From contig JAFWYD010000077.1 of the NCBI GenBank assembly GCA_017517805.1, positions 1-55,757 of the forward strand: a DNA stretch of 55,757 nucleotides. Direction: 5' to 3'. The notes under the pieces are model-generated. The model did no database searches. It was not told the DNA's origin and saw only the letters and a list, made by a program, of their open reading frames with translations. This stretch comes from Akkermansia sp. (lineage in GTDB: Bacteria; Verrucomicrobiota; Verrucomicrobiia; Verrucomicrobiales; Akkermansiaceae). Numbering within the stretch: the first letter of the stretch is position 1; every line of letters starts with the position of its first letter. Both the position numbers and the translations under genes were made by a program. Shown in pieces: positions 38,053 through 46,504 of this stretch.

Positions 38053-38085
38053 AGAAGCCTGCAATGCTGCATTGCAGGCTTCTTT
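38053..38085 (+). terminator. adk terminator
   Basis: AGAAGCCTGCAATG-CTG-CATTGCAGGCTTCT, perfect 14-bp stem, then TT. Confidence 0.8.
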
Positions 38086-38149
38086 GCTGTGTATTCCCGG
38101 CAGTCGCATCTGCCTCGCCGAAATAATGGAACGCGACAGCCCTATTTGC

Positions 38150-38178
38150 TTTACATATCACCAGCCGGGCGATACAAT
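38150..38178 (+). promoter_or_regulatory. Promoter of the transglutaminase-like operon (leaderless type)
   Basis: TTTACA (38150-38155), 17-base spacer, TACAAT (38173-38178), 7 bases before ATG 38186. Confidence 0.75.
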
Positions 38179-38185
38179 AGAGCAC

Positions 38186-40063
38186 ATGATGAAACACGCT
38201 CTTATGGCCTTGGCTGCAAGCTGCACGCTGGGGACTGTTGCCTATGCTCAGCCGCTGCTGCAGATGCTGGAGCAGATTCAGTCGCCCCAGACTGCGGCGC
38301 TGACTCCGGATCAGCGGGCTGCCCGTTTTTCGGCTCTTGCGGCTCTACCTGCGGATACGGATTCCTTCTTTGCCCTTGCCGGGTTGGGGCAGATGGCCCG
38401 GAGTGTGCAGGGGGCTGATTCGGACGCAGGCCAGATGGCGGCGGCCATGGTGACCGAGCTCGATGGCTTTGCCATGGGGATGAGCCAGGCGGCGGTGCAG
38501 GATCTGCAGCGATTGCTGCCTCTGTGGCAGGTGTCGATGCTGTCTTTTTCTGATTGGATGGAGGAGTGGAGCAGCAAGGCTGCCCCGGATGCAGCTTTGG
38601 CGATTGTGGCCCATGGGCGTGAGCAGGAGCAGAAACTGGGTGAGACTCTGGTGCAGGCCACACGCGATTTTCATCTTGCTCCGATTCAGCTGGTGCTTTC
38701 CTGCAAGCCCGGTGGGCAGAATCTGCTGCATCAGCTTTCGGTGCTGCCGCTCATGGCCCCGGTGGAGCCGGATGGCCCGGTATCGCTGGTGGCGCATGGT
38801 GCGTGCCGCGGCTTTTGCCTGCGTGGTGATAAGCTGGATTTGGATGAGCTGGAGCTTGCCCCTGAGCATGAATCGCAAATTAAGGAAAATCTCAAGAAGG
38901 TCAACTTGTACCTGCTGGCCCAGGTGCAGGGGAATTACCTGGTGGTGACGTTGTGCAGCAATCCGGATGAGATTCCCCCGATGCCGGCTCTGGCAGATTC
39001 GGTGCTGGCGACTGCCCGCATGCAGGAGTTTGATGCGGAGCTCGTGCGCGAGCCAATGGTGCTGGGGTATAGCAGTCCCGCTGCGGTGAATCTGCGCGAC
39101 GAGTTGAACATGATTCCCTACTACGCAGTGCCCCGCGATTTGGCTCTTATCTTTTCCCGCTTGGTAGGTGCGCGCGCTTCCATGGCACCTGCGGTGGCGG
39201 CCATTGAGCAGATGCTGTCGCAGGTGGCGGCCCTGGTGCCCCGAAAGGATACGGCAGAGCGCTTTGTTGCCTGGAAGCAGGATTCTGCCTATTATCTGCG
39301 CATGAGTGGCGATGCCTGTGGTCATGCTTTTGAGGCGGGGTCATTCAGCCAGCTCCAGGAGCTCCGGAATCCCGATACGGCGATTTTTGCCGAATCCACA
39401 GGAGTGAAGGGAATGCCCCAGGTTGATTTCCCGGCTCTGATGAATAATGTGCAGCTGGTGCAGCAGGCGTACCTGGATACCCTGACTGCGGAGCACGCTG
39501 CCACCCGGGCTGCAGAACTTGCCGAGTTGCAGCAGTTGCGTCCGGTGGCAGATAAGGCCGTTGCAGCATTGAACTCGGCCCGTCTGGCAGAGGGCGGTAG
39601 CGTTTCTGTGCTGCTGAGGGGGAAAGGCTCTTCTGCCACGCCTGGGGTGCCGGTATCGTTTTCTATTCGAGCCGATGTGGCCGACCCGGCTGCGATTCGC
39701 ACCGGGGTGGAGCAATTCCGGCAATCAGTCCAGACGCTGACTCAGGCTGATTCTCCGGCATCGTGTCCCATCGAGGTGCAGACTGGTGAGCGGTGCATCC
39801 TGTTTACCAGTGATGAGCAGGGGCTTCCGCTCAGCTCTTCCCAGCCGCCGGTTCAGGTGAGTGGTGGTGCGCTCTTTTCGCTGAACCTGCCTGCGCTCGC
39901 TACCGCGCTCGATGATGCTGCCAGAGTTTCTGCATCGAAGGATTTGCAGCAGAGTGCTGCCAGCATCAAGGAAATTTCTGCATCTCTGCAGATGGTTGAG
40001 GGGGTTATGACGACGCGTGATGATCAGGTTCATACCCTCATTCGTTTTACTCCTGCTCAATAA
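38186..40063 (+). CDS. Secreted 625-residue protein of unknown function
   Basis: I start at ATG 38186, just after the promoter; it gives signal peptide MMKHALMALAASCTLGTVAYA. A longer frame from 38072 runs back into the adk terminator and is rejected. The mature protein opens with a LPADTDSFFAL motif that vaguely recalls DUF3352-style proteins, followed by mixed alpha/beta sequence, and a C-terminal part with helices. No catalytic motif stands out. It is first in an operon with two transglutaminase-like proteins, 6 bases before the first, so it may be their partner or substrate. Confidence 0.78.
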   Translation: MMKHALMALAASCTLGTVAYAQPLLQMLEQIQSPQTAALTPDQRAARFSALAALPADTDSFFALAGLGQMARSVQGADSDAGQMAAAMVTELDGFAMGMSQAAVQDLQRLLPLWQVSMLSFSDWMEEWSSKAAPDAALAIVAHGREQEQKLGETLVQATRDFHLAPIQLVLSCKPGGQNLLHQLSVLPLMAPVEPDGPVSLVAHGACRGFCLRGDKLDLDELELAPEHESQIKENLKKVNLYLLAQVQGNYLVVTLCSNPDEIPPMPALADSVLATARMQEFDAELVREPMVLGYSSPAAVNLRDELNMIPYYAVPRDLALIFSRLVGARASMAPAVAAIEQMLSQVAALVPRKDTAERFVAWKQDSAYYLRMSGDACGHAFEAGSFSQLQELRNPDTAIFAESTGVKGMPQVDFPALMNNVQLVQQAYLDTLTAEHAATRAAELAELQQLRPVADKAVAALNSARLAEGGSVSVLLRGKGSSATPGVPVSFSIRADVADPAAIRTGVEQFRQSVQTLTQADSPASCPIEVQTGERCILFTSDEQGLPLSSSQPPVQVSGGALFSLNLPALATALDDAARVSASKDLQQSAASIKEISASLQMVEGVMTTRDDQVHTLIRFTPAQ

Positions 40064-40069
40064 AGTTAC

Positions 40070-42121
40070 ATGATGAAGTGTCTCCGTTTTGCCTTTCTGG
40101 TCTGTTCAGCCTTGCCCATGGTGCTGGGCAGCTGGTCATCTGCTGAGCTGAAGGATGGTGATAGCCTTAAAATGGCGCGTGGTATCACCGGCCATTTCTT
40201 CCGGGGTTCCTGTATGGAGAAGCAGACCCTTCCGGAGTGGGACCCCATGAATGAGGATGACCGCCAGTACGTAGGCCCGGTGGAGAGTAAACCTGCCAAG
40301 TTTTTCATCGAGATTGACTGCGATGCGCTCAAGGTACCTGAGACCATCGGTAGTGAAGATGATTTGAAGCATCTGATTTATGTGGAATCGATGCGCCTCA
40401 CGCCCTCGCACGTGCTGAAACTGAGCTGCGGCGTGACTCCCAAGGTCATCCGCAAGTGGCTCAACCGCATCAACACCAGTTTGTATGGCGAATATGTGCT
40501 GGAGGAGGATGAGGATAGCGGGGATCTCATCCTCAAGGCTACATACAATACCGAGGCCCGAATCCTCGCCGCTTTCCGCTATGCCCAGACGGAGGGTGCT
40601 CTCGATGATAAGGAGAGGAAGGTGCTCAATACCTGCGCCGAATGGATCGCGGACAATATCACGGTTGGTATGCCCAATGGATTGAAACTGAAAAAAGTGC
40701 ATGATGCGCTGGTCGATAATTCGAAATACACCAAAGGCTGCCACAGCACGGCTGAGATTGTGCTGGAGGGCAAGGGCGTGTGCTCGGCCTATACTTCGGC
40801 TACCCAGTTGCTCCTGCACATGCTCAAGATTGACTGCCGCCGGGTGTATGGAACCGAGAAGATGAACCACGTGTGGAACCTGGTGGAGCTCAATGACGAG
40901 TGGTACCACCTGGATGTCACCTGGGATGACCCCTCTGGCGGCTCCGATATGCGCATGTACAATTACTACCTCCTCACCGATGTGGAAATGGACGCTGACC
41001 ACGATTGGGTCAATCCCGATTACTACCCCGCCACGCCTGAGGTGAACCCCTGGCATTTCCCGGTTCGCAACGATATGCGCCGCAGCTGGGTGGCTGGTAG
41101 TCAGGGCTATTCTCTGCCCAGGGAGGAGGAATCGGTCACGCAGTCGATGTACAACATGTACCTCAAGGAAGCGGCCGGGCGTGGCGAACAGTTTGCCGGT
41201 ATGCTCGGTATCGATGTGCAGCGCAAGGCCAGGGCAGAAGAAGCTCTGCGTATGGGGGAGGGGGGTGACCCCGCCGATGTGGCCAAACATTGGCTGAAGT
41301 ACAAGCCTAAGTTTGCCCGCATGAAGAAGGGCTCCGGAGGCAAGGATGCGGTGGAGGATTACCGCGATTTCAATGAAGTGCTGGAGGCTTATGCCAATGA
41401 ACTGGCCGGTCCGCGACTGCTCATCAAATGCAAGGATAAGATGGATGGCTGGAAATTGCGCGAAATTGTCGGTAAGTCCGATATCAACGTCTATGCCAGG
41501 AAGTACAACGCCATTTACGATGAGCGGAAGAGCACCATCACCCTCGATATCGAATACTGGCCGCATGTGCGGGTACTGACAGCTGCGTTGAATGAGGATG
41601 CGGTGAAGAAGCTCACCAGCGCCGAGAAAAAGGCCCTGGCCCAGTGCAAGCAGTGGATCGATAGTCAGCAGTCCCTCATCAAGCGCAAGCGAGCCCAGGT
41701 GAAGAAGATTCACCAGGAGATGCTGCTGCATGCTGAGTTGACGGATGAGCCCTCTGCGCTTTGCGAGATGACCAATAGCCACAAAAGCCTCAGCCTGGGT
41801 TATGCTGAGGCTATGTATGTGGTGCTCAATATGATGGATATCCCCTGCATCATGGTGCATGGCCGGCTGAAGACAAGCTGCGGTTGCGCTGACCAGGCCT
41901 GGAACCTGGTGCGGGTGAACAAACGCGAGTGGTACCACGCCAACTCGGCGGCCGATGACCTGGAGAATCACAAGGGGGAGCATGAGTTCAAGTATTGCCT
42001 CCGCCGCGATGATGAAATGAAGGAGAATCACGCGTGGGATCGCGAGGAGATTCCCCCCACCCCGACCAGGGAGGAAAAGGAGGGGGGCAGGAAACTTTCT
42101 CCGTTTAATTTCGGGCGCTGA
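40070..42121 (+). CDS. Secreted duplicated transglutaminase-like protein 1
   Basis: 683 residues (ATG 40073 also possible) with signal peptide MMKCLRFAFLVCSALPMVLG. The chain is an internal duplication. Half 1 has a helical/beta domain, then a transglutaminase-like domain with an intact triad: Cys238 in GKGVCSAYT, His267 in MNHVWNLV, Asp282 in YHLDVTWDDP. Half 2 repeats the layout (CKDKMDGWKLREIVG, then a core near 575-625), but Cys is gone (SLGYAEAMY), His is Gln (DQAWNLV) and Asp is Asn (YHANS). So one active and one dead domain. Such domains act as peptidases or crosslinkers. Substrate unknown. Confidence 0.85.
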   Translation: MMKCLRFAFLVCSALPMVLGSWSSAELKDGDSLKMARGITGHFFRGSCMEKQTLPEWDPMNEDDRQYVGPVESKPAKFFIEIDCDALKVPETIGSEDDLKHLIYVESMRLTPSHVLKLSCGVTPKVIRKWLNRINTSLYGEYVLEEDEDSGDLILKATYNTEARILAAFRYAQTEGALDDKERKVLNTCAEWIADNITVGMPNGLKLKKVHDALVDNSKYTKGCHSTAEIVLEGKGVCSAYTSATQLLLHMLKIDCRRVYGTEKMNHVWNLVELNDEWYHLDVTWDDPSGGSDMRMYNYYLLTDVEMDADHDWVNPDYYPATPEVNPWHFPVRNDMRRSWVAGSQGYSLPREEESVTQSMYNMYLKEAAGRGEQFAGMLGIDVQRKARAEEALRMGEGGDPADVAKHWLKYKPKFARMKKGSGGKDAVEDYRDFNEVLEAYANELAGPRLLIKCKDKMDGWKLREIVGKSDINVYARKYNAIYDERKSTITLDIEYWPHVRVLTAALNEDAVKKLTSAEKKALAQCKQWIDSQQSLIKRKRAQVKKIHQEMLLHAELTDEPSALCEMTNSHKSLSLGYAEAMYVVLNMMDIPCIMVHGRLKTSCGCADQAWNLVRVNKREWYHANSAADDLENHKGEHEFKYCLRRDDEMKENHAWDREEIPPTPTREEKEGGRKLSPFNFGR

Positions 42122-42139
42122 TATGGAGAGGCTGCGAAG

Positions 42140-44227
42140 ATGCTGTGTCGGATTATCATAAGCTGTGTTGCTGCCTGGGTGCTGGCGGGGATGCCTGCGG
42201 CTGGCTCCAGCGACACGCTGAGGCGCGCTCGAATCATCACCGGATACGCTCCGGGAGAATCGCCCGCCTGGGATCCGCTCAACGATGTGGACCAGCTTTA
42301 CCTGGGGCCGGTGCGTTCCGGCCCGGGACGCTGGTTTCTTGCGCAGAAGGAGGAACCGCGCGAAGTGAATACGCTGGAGGATTTGCAGCGCCTTATTTAT
42401 GATATGGCCTATCATTTGAAGAAGCGCCGCAAGCTCGATATCGGTTGCGGTGTGCTTCCTCGCGATATTCGCCAGTGGTTGCGCCGCCTCAATACCAGTA
42501 TCTACGGTCAGTTTACCCTGGAGGTCCGCACCGGTGATTACTACCTGAATGCAGAGTACAACCCGGAGTCCCGCATCCTGGCGGCTTTCCGGAACCCGAT
42601 GATGGAGAAGCAGCTGGAGGACAACGAAAAGGAGGCCTTGGAGGTCTGCGCCTGGTGGATTTCGGAAAATATCAGCCGCGATATGCCCAATGCCCTGAAA
42701 GTGAAGAAGATTCACGATGCCCTCATCGATACTTCCATCTATATGCAGGGTAAGCACAATCCTGTGGACCTGCTGCTGAAGGGGGAGGGATCCTGCGTGG
42801 CGTATGCCGCTGCCACGCAGCTCTTGCTGCACATGGTGAAAATTGATTGCCGCAGGGTATGCGGCACGAAGTCGATGAATCACGTGTGGAACCTGGTGGA
42901 GCTCAATGACGAGTGGTATCACCTGGATGTCACCTGGGATGACCCTGTGTCATCTGATCCGCTCCGTATGTATAACTACTTCCTGCTGACTGATGCTGAG
43001 GCCGATGCCGACCACGATTGGGAAAATGCAGGGCTGTATACCAGTACTCCCCAGATCAATCCCTGGCACCACTCGATGCGTAATTTCATGCGCCGTAGCT
43101 GGGTGGTGGGCCGGAGCGGGTATACTCTCCCGCGCGAGGAAGAGGTGATTCCCTCCCACCTGTACAACATGTATGTGAAACAGACTGGCGGCAGACTGGA
43201 GGAAATTGCCAGCACGCTCGGCCTGGATGTGCGCCGGGAGCTGAAAGCCGAGGATAAGTTCCAGCTCGACCCGGATAAGACCTACAAGGATTACGAGCAC
43301 CAGATCAAGAGCCAGAAACTGGCGCGCGACAAGAAGTTCACGCCCGAGGATGTACCGATGCGTTGGAGCAAGTATGCTCCGCGGGTTTCCCGGAAACGCA
43401 GGGAACCCGGCTCTGCTAAGGATGTGACCAGCGAACTCGAGCTCAACGCGGCTCTTGCCAAATTTCACGAGACGCTGGAGGGACCGCGCCTGGTTGTGCA
43501 CTGCAAGGATAGCGTGGAAGGCTGGCGCATGCGCGAAATTGTCGGCTTGTCCGATATCAACCTCTATGCGGAATCTTACAACGCTATTTTCAATGAGGTG
43601 GAGCACACCATCACTCTGGATATCGTCTACCTGCCCGAGGCCCGCTATCTGGCTGGCATGCGTGGCAAAGTGCCGGCGCACAAGTTCAGCAAGCGTGATG
43701 CAGATGTCCTTCTGTTCTGCAAGAAGTGGAGCGCCAAGCTTCTGGATGCGCGGAGCGATCGCGCCAATGCAGACTACTTGCAGGGCCACTTAATCTGCTC
43801 TGGCGCCTGCTCATCGTGCACAGACTGCCGGAGTAAGGGCCCTATGCGCGGCTATTCCGCAAATTCGGTCAGTACGGTGCTCGATGAATTTCCCAAGCGG
43901 GATCGCGGCTATGTGGCCAATCCGGGAATTGCGCAGCTGATGCATGTCATTTTTACGGAGGCCGATATACCGAGCAAAATCGTTTATGGACGCGATGCCC
44001 ACGGCCAGCAGGCCTGGACCATCGTGCGTGTCAACCCTCGCGAGTGGTATCATTTTGATGCTTATTCCGAAGCTCTTTCATCCTGCTGTGTCAACCATGA
44101 GAAGAAGGGTAAGCAGCGCGAAGCGGTGGATGAGGTGATGCGCGAGGACCACGTCTGGGATGTCGAGGAAATTCCCCGCACCCCCACCAAGGCTGAGCAG
44201 GATGCCCGCAATCAGGCCGGTATCTGA
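42140..44227 (+). CDS. Secreted duplicated transglutaminase-like protein 2
   Basis: 695 residues, paralog of the previous gene and same architecture. Signal peptide MLCRIIISCVAAWVLAGMPAAGS. Active-looking domain: Cys219 in GEGSCVAYA, His248 in MNHVWNLV, Asp263 in YHLDVTWDDP. In the second half the Cys position is lost (ANPGIAQLM), His is Gln (GQQAWTIV), but the Asp is kept (YHFDAYS). It has an added Cys cluster CSGACSSCTDC near residue 553 that protein 1 lacks. A Shine-Dalgarno sequence (GGAGAGG) precedes ATG 42140. Last gene of the operon. Confidence 0.85.
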   Translation: MLCRIIISCVAAWVLAGMPAAGSSDTLRRARIITGYAPGESPAWDPLNDVDQLYLGPVRSGPGRWFLAQKEEPREVNTLEDLQRLIYDMAYHLKKRRKLDIGCGVLPRDIRQWLRRLNTSIYGQFTLEVRTGDYYLNAEYNPESRILAAFRNPMMEKQLEDNEKEALEVCAWWISENISRDMPNALKVKKIHDALIDTSIYMQGKHNPVDLLLKGEGSCVAYAAATQLLLHMVKIDCRRVCGTKSMNHVWNLVELNDEWYHLDVTWDDPVSSDPLRMYNYFLLTDAEADADHDWENAGLYTSTPQINPWHHSMRNFMRRSWVVGRSGYTLPREEEVIPSHLYNMYVKQTGGRLEEIASTLGLDVRRELKAEDKFQLDPDKTYKDYEHQIKSQKLARDKKFTPEDVPMRWSKYAPRVSRKRREPGSAKDVTSELELNAALAKFHETLEGPRLVVHCKDSVEGWRMREIVGLSDINLYAESYNAIFNEVEHTITLDIVYLPEARYLAGMRGKVPAHKFSKRDADVLLFCKKWSAKLLDARSDRANADYLQGHLICSGACSSCTDCRSKGPMRGYSANSVSTVLDEFPKRDRGYVANPGIAQLMHVIFTEADIPSKIVYGRDAHGQQAWTIVRVNPREWYHFDAYSEALSSCCVNHEKKGKQREAVDEVMREDHVWDVEEIPRTPTKAEQDARNQAGI

Positions 44228-44246
44228 GCGGGCTGGGAGAAGAAAA

Positions 44247-44269
44247 ACCCCCGCTTGTTCAGCGGGGGT
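44247..44269. terminator. Shared terminator between convergent genes
   Basis: ACCCCCGCT-TGTTC-AGCGGGGGT, 9-bp stem, preceded by AAAAA. It therefore gives a T run on the minus strand, serving the AP2-like gene, and a bare hairpin for the plus-strand operon. Confidence 0.7.
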
Positions 44270-44297
44270 ATGAAAAAGGGTTCTGACTTTGAGCTCT

Positions 44298-44573
44298 TTA
44301 TTTAGAGGCTGCTGCTGTCTGCATGGCCGGCTCTTCCTCTATCCCGTTCTTGAAGCGTTCGAACACGCCGCGCGGGTCTTCCGGGGTGCGCTTCAAGGCA
44401 TCGAAGATGCGGTCGCGCATCTCGACTGCGGCCTGGAAGGCTGCTTCTTCGCTGCCGTACTGCCGGTCGGAAAAGTACTTCGTGAACTGGTTCCACTTGC
44501 GGCAGATGCTCAGTCTCCACCCCTGGAATGAGGTGGTCTCATATGTGTATCGGGTAATGTTGCGTTGGGTCAT
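44298..44573 (-). CDS. Small AP2-like DNA-binding protein
   Basis: 91 residues. The core GWRLSICRKWNQFTKYFSD followed by QYGSEEAAFQAAVEMRD fits the AP2/integrase-N-type three-strand plus helix pattern (G..v.i.r.g....k.F.....G...A...A...R). Such domains bind DNA and occur in mobile-element proteins and some stand-alone bacterial proteins. No integrase domain is attached. The upstream 120 bases are AT-rich with short repeats and unclear promoter boxes. Confidence 0.6.
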   Translation of the reverse strand: MTQRNITRYTYETTSFQGWRLSICRKWNQFTKYFSDRQYGSEEAAFQAAVEMRDRIFDALKRTPEDPRGVFERFKNGIEEEPAMQTAAASK

Positions 44574-44691
44574 TTTAGTTTACTACCGGGTTATGTACCG
44601 GATGCGCCTATACTGCCACATCTTGATAATTCAGACAATCTAATTTACTAAATGTTCGATAATATTTCAGAAAACATTAGTTTAGCAGACG

Positions 44692-44724
44692 CATAAAAAA
44701 GGAGCTGCCGAAAGGCAGCTCCTT
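44692..44724 (-). terminator. pfp terminator
   Basis: Minus strand: AAGGAGCTGCC / GGCAGCTCCTT 11-bp perfect stem with a 4-base loop, followed by TTTTTT. Confidence 0.9.
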
Positions 44725-44750
44725 GAAATTGAGTCGAATAGATTCTTCTT

Positions 44751-46007
44751 TTACTTGCAGCAGGGCTGGGCAAGAATCTTGCGCAGGCGGGCAAAGCGGG
44801 GCAGGGATTCGGCGGTCTTCATGCCGGTAGCACCCTGGATGAGGGGCAGGGCATAGTCCACGAATGCCATCTCGACGTTGTTGCCGGCGGCGTTGATCCA
44901 CTCGCGGGGAACCTTGCGTTCGAAGTTGGCCACGCTGGCGAGGGGCAGAAGCTTCATCTCGCACTTGTAGTTGCCTTCTTCATCGGTGGCGCGCTCGAAA
45001 GCGGGCATCTTGTCGGTATCACCAGCCACGGCAGCCTCCACGGCGGTCTTGCCGGCGAGGTATGCCTCGTGGGCATCGGTGGCAGAGCCCAGGTGCGTGG
45101 CGCAGCGCTGCAGCAGGGAGGGCTCGATGGCGCGCACCTTGGCGCTGGCGATACGGCCGCGCACGATTTCAGCAAGCTTGTTGGCAAGGCCGCCGAGCTG
45201 GGCGTGGCCGAAACCGTCGTTGCTGTTTGTCTTGGCTTCGGAGATGAAGTTGCCATCCTTGTCGTGGATACCTTCGGATACCACCACGAGGCACTTGCCG
45301 GTGGCGTTGTAGATCTTCTCCACGTCAGCCAGGAAGGTGTCCATATCGAAATCAACCTCGGGCAGGTAGATGAGGTCGGGGCCTGCACCAGCGTAGGTAG
45401 CCAGGGCGGCGGCGGCGGTCAGCCAGCCGGCGTGGCGGCCCATCACTTCGATGATGGTCACCATGCCCGTGTCGTAGCAGCAGGCATCGTGCTTCACTTC
45501 CATCACGGAAGTGGCGATGTACTTGGCGGCAGAGGCGTAACCGGGGCAGTGGTCAGTGCCGAAGAGGTCGTTGTCGATGGTCTTCGGAATGCCCATCACG
45601 CGGCACTCCCAGCCACTCTTCTCCATGAACTTGGAAATCTTGTTGCAGGTATCCATGGAGTCATTGCCACCGTTGTAGAAGAAGTAGCGCACGTCGAACT
45701 TCTTGAAGGTCTCCAGCAGCTTCTCGTAGTCGGTCGGATCCACGTCCGGGTTCTTCATCTTGTAGCGGCAGGTGCCCAGGGCAGAAGAGGGGGTGAACTT
45801 CAGCAGCTCCAGCTCCACCGGGTCTTCCATACCCATGTCGTAAAGCTTACCTTCCAGCACGCCCTTGATGCCGTTGGCGGCACCCAGCACGCGGGTGATC
45901 TGAGGAGCGTTGAGAGCGGTCTGGATAGCACCCAGAACACTGGCGTTAATCACAGCGGTAGGACCGCCGGACTGACCGATGATGCATGCACCTTTGAGTT
46001 CGTTCAT
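44751..46007 (-). CDS. pfp: Pyrophosphate-dependent 6-phosphofructokinase
   Basis: 418 residues of the PFK family. The motif YNGGNDSMDT has Asp where ATP-dependent enzymes have Gly (GGDGS), and PKTIDND carries the Lys used by PPi enzymes; both point to PPi as phosphoryl donor. Also GQSGGPTAVINAS at the N-terminus and MGRHAGWL. It interconverts fructose 6-phosphate and fructose 1,6-bisphosphate reversibly. The leader is about 83 bases and structured. Strong codon bias. Confidence 0.92.
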   Translation of the reverse strand: MNELKGACIIGQSGGPTAVINASVLGAIQTALNAPQITRVLGAANGIKGVLEGKLYDMGMEDPVELELLKFTPSSALGTCRYKMKNPDVDPTDYEKLLETFKKFDVRYFFYNGGNDSMDTCNKISKFMEKSGWECRVMGIPKTIDNDLFGTDHCPGYASAAKYIATSVMEVKHDACCYDTGMVTIIEVMGRHAGWLTAAAALATYAGAGPDLIYLPEVDFDMDTFLADVEKIYNATGKCLVVVSEGIHDKDGNFISEAKTNSNDGFGHAQLGGLANKLAEIVRGRIASAKVRAIEPSLLQRCATHLGSATDAHEAYLAGKTAVEAAVAGDTDKMPAFERATDEEGNYKCEMKLLPLASVANFERKVPREWINAAGNNVEMAFVDYALPLIQGATGMKTAESLPRFARLRKILAQPCCK

Positions 46008-46043
46008 GATATGAAGAATGTGTAGATGTATTTTGTTTCTTGT

Positions 46044-46090
46044 GTTCCCTCCGCGAATAATCAGGCCGAGGGAACGGCCGCCAACGGCGG
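46044..46090 (-). promoter_or_regulatory. Structured 5' leader of pfp
   Basis: Two hairpins in the leader, minus-strand order: CCGCC-GTT-GGCGG (46078-46090), starting at the expected +1, then GTTCCCTC / GAGGGAAC (46044-46051 with 46068-46075), a perfect 8-bp stem. No known riboswitch recognised. Confidence 0.5.
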
Positions 46091-46097
46091 GCGCACT

Positions 46098-46126
46098 ATT
46101 CTACCTGTTTCAACCTCACTTGGCAA
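46098..46126 (-). promoter_or_regulatory. pfp promoter
   Basis: Minus strand: TTGCCA (46121-46126), 17-base spacer, TAGAAT (46098-46103). Confidence 0.75.
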
Positions 46127-46448
46127 GCAAAATAACCGGAATTGCCCGGGATAGTTGTTATTTTAATAGCCGTTCTTATTTTTTACTATCTATCCTGTCT
46201 GCCGTCTGCTTGTATGGGGCTGCCATGTTCATGGCCCATGTACCAGCGGGGCGGGATTGCGGGGATTCGTGGCTGCATGCCTGCTGGGGGCTCCGGAACA
46301 GAATTTGCCGTACGAGCCTCATGGCAATCGTTATGTCTTACTGTTTCTGCCCGCTGTCAGCCTTGGTGAGTGAACTTTTTTCTGCACCGGGAAATCGTTC
46401 AAAACCATGATGAACCATCATTTGGTGATGATGGCTCAGCAAAAGAAG
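46127..46448. other. Intergenic stretch without a recognised gene
   Basis: About 320 bases between the pfp promoter and the ddh terminator. Short open frames exist (for example 46142-46369) but lack a start context and look random. AT-rich at 46150-46200. I see no RNA gene or known element. Confidence 0.5.
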
Positions 46449-46476
46449 AACCGGGGCAGGTGAAACTGCCCCGGTT
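46449..46476 (-). terminator. ddh terminator
   Basis: AACCGGGGCAG / CTGCCCCGGTT 11-bp perfect stem, 6-base loop; CTTCTTTT follows on the minus strand. Confidence 0.8.
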
Positions 46477-46504
46477 GTTGCAATATGGTGGTGCTGGTGC
46501 TTGC

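Noticed and set aside
40136..42922. 928-residue open frame antisense to the transglutaminase-like genes
   Set aside because: It lies opposite two genes with signal peptides, catalytic motifs and paralogy; the antisense translation is His/Ile-rich with no domain. High-GC codon bias produces such frames.
44574..44690. tRNA or small RNA in the AT-rich gap beside the AP2-like gene
   Set aside because: No cloverleaf, no conserved T-loop sequence and no independent terminator; only short repeats.
46142..46369. Short hydrophobic frame between pfp and ddh
   Set aside because: No ribosome site or promoter, composition drifts after the first 20 residues, and no family resemblance.
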